Assembly: GCA_007120485.1 (NCBI GenBank)
Contig: SKNP01000183.1
Coordinates: forward strand, 1-8,366
Direction of reading: 5' to 3'
Length of the DNA: 8,366 nucleotides
From: Nitriliruptoraceae bacterium
Lineage (GTDB): Bacteria > Actinomycetota > Nitriliruptoria > Nitriliruptorales > Nitriliruptoraceae
Shown here: piece by piece, positions 7,101-8,366 of the stretch
Numbering within the stretch: position 1 is the stretch's first letter
Layout: the number at the start of each line of letters is the position of its first letter
The notes under the pieces: model-generated
The model's input: the letters and a program-made list of their open reading frames with translations, nothing else
Told to the model about the DNA's origin: nothing
Database searches by the model: none
Position numbers and translations under genes: made by a program

Positions 7101-7550
7101 CTCGATCCGTCGGACCCAGCCGTAGGACCCTGACGGCAGCCAGGTCATGCGGATCTTGATCCCCCACGCCTCGTTGATCTCCTCGAAGATCAGCGCGGTG
7201 CCGAGCTCGTGCTTCTCCAGAGCGCGGGTACAGCCGGGCTCGACCCGTCGCGCGAACGGCTGCCACCGTTGCCGCTCCGCGCCGTGTCCCCGCGTCAGCA
7301 GGGTGGTCGGACCCGAGATGCCGATGGCACGGTGCAGCCGGTCGTCGGTCTCATAGGGCAGCAAGGCATGGTCGGGATCCCGGCGACCGGCGGTCAGCGG
7401 TCCCGTGCTGGAAGCGAACAGCCAGAGGTCGCTGTCAGACACGACCGTGGTCAGGAACGGCTCCATGTGCTCCAGACCGTCGATGCGGTACCAACGAGCC
7501 CCGCCGTGCTCGACCAGCGCGCCCGTCGCGTGCCCCTCCGGGGTTTTCAC
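4191..7550 (-). CDS. Large GH94-like six-hairpin glycoside phosphorylase/hydrolase homologue
   Basis: A 1,119-residue protein without signal peptide or membrane helix, so probably cytoplasmic. Its plan resembles GH94 phosphorylases (cellobiose/chitobiose phosphorylase group): a beta-rich N-terminal part (about 1-310, with GSYGWVRRIELTDLG at 141-155), a helical barrel-like region (about 315-1020) and a short beta C-terminal part. Two motifs match in order: NWRDIFQNWEALL (454-466) resembles the GH94 FRDSSQD segment, and PEWNDANNALVGYG (634-647) resembles DWND...VG, where the family's catalytic Asp lies (Asp638 here). Also striking are YEGNWRD, SNIGYWGDHQIVYLL (511-525), MHGYEGIGSIYWHMVAKLLL (921-940) and TDCYSHTPAHAGAQQPGMTG (986-1005). 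The protein is longer than typical GH94 enzymes (about 800). The start is GTG 7548-7550 with GGAG 6 nt before it. No sugar transporter, kinase or other carbohydrate gene is nearby, so the substrate cannot be inferred. A hydrolase of a related six-hairpin family is the main alternative. Confidence 0.88.
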   Translation of the reverse strand: MKTPEGHATGALVEHGGARWYRIDGLEHMEPFLTTVVSDSDLWLFASSTGPLTAGRRDPDHALLPYETDDRLHRAIGISGPTTLLTRGHGAERQRWQPFARRVEPGCTRALEKHELGTALIFEEINEAWGIKIRMTWLPSGSYGWVRRIELTDLGGAGAEVEVVDGLLDLMPAGVAAEVEQRASNLVDAYKRSETGRWGSAAIYALESQITDRAEPAESLAATLVWSTGLDDPEVHLDERVLEDAWHGRQRPTTSLLTGRRGAYLLRGSASVPPGGSTSWMLVADTDLGHAQLHDRIAVALDPKADALVTADADAGAQRLATLLDAADGSQRTADAVADAHHLSNVLFNSMRGGTFVDGTRLDMGDLLAFLRVRNQEVHERAHPVLGPLGSRADRADVLHAAETAGDPDLLRLVLEYLPIAFSRRHGDPSRPWNRFSIRVKAEDGGELRHYEGNWRDIFQNWEALLRSYPRYLPSVVATFVNASTADGHNPYRISRDGIDWEVPDPDDPWSNIGYWGDHQIVYLLRLLEAWADTDPGGLRGWLDRALFTYADVPYRIADHAQMLADPRSTITYDQPRATAVADRAEAIGADGRLLVAEGDLVRVTMAEKLLVPALAKLSAYVAGGGIWMNTQRPEWNDANNALVGYGLSMVTLYQLERYLRFLADVLVEGRDRPLLLSVAVSRWLDDVANALLDHDPEAGVGDPVVRRALLDALGAAGTAHRERLEEGFDATPIDVEVERIDRLIAAARAHLRATIRTARRADGLYHTYNLVSFPNDVEATVEHLPLMLEGQVAVFGTGELGATEVADVVDAMFDSPLYRPDQDSFLLYPIPDRPGFLERNTVPAELAAEYPLLDELADGSNILQRDTAGGLHFAAGLRNAEVLASALQDAGLTDEDRAAVQEVYERLFGHHAFPGRSATMHGYEGIGSIYWHMVAKLLLAVQERLVEVEHGGDQVVVDRLTAAYRRIRDGLGFRKDPATYGAFPTDCYSHTPAHAGAQQPGMTGQVKEEVLTRAGELGVRLRAGRLLLSPSLLPATELWTELEDGVDGYRFTVCSIPVRVVPADEDEVLVATRDGAVRRRSGRALTTEETGAVLDRDGSITSIEFRLTTPDGVRSSAS

Positions 7551-7630
7551 ATCGCTCTCCGCTCACCGGTCTCCACACCCCGCGCCGAGGGTGACCCTGC
7601 CGGGGCTCGCTGGACATCGCCTTCACCGCA

Positions 7631-7636
7631 ACCTTA
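7631..7636 (-). promoter_or_regulatory. Candidate -10 element for the GH94-like gene
   Basis: Read on the minus strand, TAAGGT fits the actinobacterial TANNNT -10 pattern and lies about 80 bp before the GTG start. No convincing -35 hexamer is seen 16-19 bp further upstream, so the call rests on one element only. Confidence 0.2.
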
Positions 7637-7664
7637 GGACGTGTCGGCGGCCCAGCCGCGGGCG

Positions 7665-7712
7665 GCACCGTCGACGTGAGCAGCTTGTTGACGGTGCGGC
7701 TCTTGACGGTGC
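7665..7712. repeat. Three copies of GACGGTGC, one inverted and two direct
   Basis: GACGGTGC occurs at 7690-7697 and 7705-7712 in direct orientation as part of TTGACGGTGCG (7688-7698 and 7703-7713, start-to-start 15 bp), and inverted as GCACCGTC at 7665-7672. The first two in sequence order could form an 8-bp stem with a 17-nt loop. The cluster lies 29-82 bp upstream of the candidate -10 of the GH94-like gene on the minus strand and downstream of the CPVC membrane protein gene. It may be a cluster of regulator sites for the GH94-like gene; no known regulator is matched. Confidence 0.4.
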
Positions 7713-7725
7713 GTGACCACCGGGT

Positions 7726-7765
7726 GGAGAGGCCGTGACGGCAACCTCGCACCGGCCGTCTCTCC
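7726..7765 (-). terminator. Terminator-like stem-loop after the CPVC membrane protein gene
   Basis: GGAGAG-GCCG at 7726-7735 pairs with CGGC-CGT-CTCTCC at 7753-7765, leaving a three-base bulge. An alternative inner stem is GACGGC (7737-7742) with GCCGTC (7755-7760). On the minus strand the structure begins 12 nt past the TAG stop of the upstream gene, the expected place for an intrinsic terminator. There is no T tract. Confidence 0.42.
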
Positions 7766-7777
7766 GCTCCGGTCGTG

Positions 7778-8242
7778 CTACTGCGATCGACCGCCGCCCA
7801 GCCCGATTGCGGTAGGCACACGGCAGGCACGCTCGTTGGCGAGCCGTGAACGCAGCGCTGCAGCGAGCAAGAGCAGCGCGGCGACCGCCAGGAACGGTTG
7901 GACCGGCGCGAACCAGTTCATCGCCCCGGACGTGCCCAACGCCACGACCACGAGCTTGTTGCAGACCGGGCAGCCGACGGCGAAGAACGCGAGGACACCG
8001 CCGACCCCGCCGCGAGCGCTCGGTCGATCCTCGGTCGCGCGACCGTCGCGCACGTAGGTCGCCACGAGGAGGCCGGACAACACCGAGCTCGCGAGCCACA
8101 CGGGGTGGTTCCACCACTCCGTTGGCATCATCCGGTGGAACCAGGGGTTGGCGATCAGTTCCGTCGGTAGACCGATCACCAGGGCGACCACGACGGTGCC
8201 GGCCGCCGCGGTCGTCCAGCGACGGGCGGTCCAGGTGCGCAT
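7778..8242 (-). CDS. Four-helix membrane protein with intramembrane CPVC motif
   Basis: A 154-residue integral membrane protein. Hydrophobic helices lie at about 10-29, 46-63, 80-102 and 108-130. Basic residues at the N-terminus (RTWTARRW), in the 64-79 loop (four Arg) and after helix 4 (RSRL) put both ends and that loop in the cytoplasm. The hallmark is VGCPVCNKLVVVALG (89-103): Cys91 and Cys94 fall within the third helix. A Cys-X-X-Cys pair there could be a thiol-disulfide redox site or a metal-binding site, as in small mercury-transport proteins, but the sequence is not MerT, MerC or VKOR by any other motif I can see. I recall similar GCPVCNK proteins in other actinobacteria, all uncharacterised. 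A third Cys is at 140. The ATG at 8240-8242 is preceded by GAGGAG with an 8-nt gap. The gene appears to be a single-gene unit: a terminator-like stem follows it and a palindromic operator precedes it. Confidence 0.87.
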   Translation of the reverse strand: MRTWTARRWTTAAAGTVVVALVIGLPTELIANPWFHRMMPTEWWNHPVWLASSVLSGLLVATYVRDGRATEDRPSARGGVGGVLAFFAVGCPVCNKLVVVALGTSGAMNWFAPVQPFLAVAALLLLAAALRSRLANERACRVPTAIGLGGGRSQ

Positions 8243-8294
8243 GAGCGCAGCTCCTCATGTCGACGATGCCCCGTCCGATATGTCCGGACCTTTA

Positions 8295-8314
8295 GGTACG
8301 GTCGGGACCGTACC
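8295..8314. promoter_or_regulatory. Perfect 20-bp palindromic operator candidate
   Basis: GGTACGGTC (8295-8303), a GG spacer, and GACCGTACC (8306-8314) form a perfect 9+2+9 dyad, the size of a site for a dimeric helix-turn-helix repressor or MerR-type regulator. On the minus strand it is followed directly by TAAAGGT and, 17 bp after its central region, by CATATC, both possible -10 elements for the CPVC membrane protein gene whose ATG is 53 bp away. GTCCGGAC (8282-8289), a separate 8-bp palindrome, lies between the dyad and the gene. Confidence 0.6.
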
Positions 8315-8343
8315 CCTTCGTCACCTCTCCCTCTGGATCGTCC

Positions 8344-8366
8344 GTGCCTGCTGTTGCCTCCGACCG
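8344..8366 (+). CDS. Possible start of a divergent gene, 3' end outside window
   Basis: GTG at 8344-8346 opens a frame (M-P-A-V-A-S-D) that stays open to the right edge. It would be divergent from the CPVC membrane protein gene, with the palindrome in the 101-bp shared upstream region, which is the typical place for a regulator that controls both. Only seven full codons are visible and no strong ribosome binding site precedes them, so the call is speculative. Confidence 0.15.

Noticed and set aside
7623..8258. A 211-codon minus-strand frame overlapping the CPVC membrane protein
   Set aside because: Arg/Gly/Ser-rich shadow in another frame; the membrane protein frame has clear helices and a proper ribosome binding site.
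8295..8314. The palindrome as a classical mercury operator
   Set aside because: The classical site has CCGTAC on the left and GTACGG on the right around a 4-bp centre. Here the half-sites are in the opposite order with a 2-bp centre, so only the base composition is similar.

Overview
The window is strongly G+C-rich, its genes favour G or C at third codon positions, and GTG starts occur. Together with the protein families seen, this suggests the chromosome of a high-GC actinobacterium, possibly a deep-branching lineage. That placement is inference; no rRNA or marker gene is present. No tRNA, CRISPR array, insertion sequence or phage gene was seen.

Layout, left to right: (1) the C-terminal end of a + strand membrane protein (3-155), convergent with (2) an orphan hybrid-type sensor with six membrane helices, a PAS domain and a histidine kinase core (minus, 211-1908); (3) a 244-bp spacer with a perfect 11-bp inverted repeat and a possible 38-codon ORF; (4) two related DUF1990-like proteins on the minus strand that overlap by four bases (GTGA), read 3531->2809 then 2812->2153; (5) only 31 bp away and divergent, a four-helix integral membrane protein of a common but uncharacterised actinobacterial type (plus, 3563-4102); (6) a hairpin in the convergent gap; (7) a 1,119-residue cytoplasmic protein with the domain plan and motifs of a GH94-like six-hairpin phosphorylase/hydrolase (minus, 4191-7550); (8) a 227-bp spacer with a terminator-like stem-loop and a three-copy 8-bp repeat; (9) a small four-helix membrane protein with an intramembrane Cys-Pro-Val-Cys motif (minus, 7778-8242); (10) upstream of it a perfect 20-bp palindrome that looks like an operator, and perhaps the first codons of a divergent gene.

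The genes do not form one obvious pathway. The DUF1990 pair is the only clear operon. The points most worth following are the solitary GH94-like protein with altered motifs, and the CPVC membrane protein with its palindromic operator, which together look like a small redox- or metal-responsive module whose regulator may start at or just beyond the right edge.
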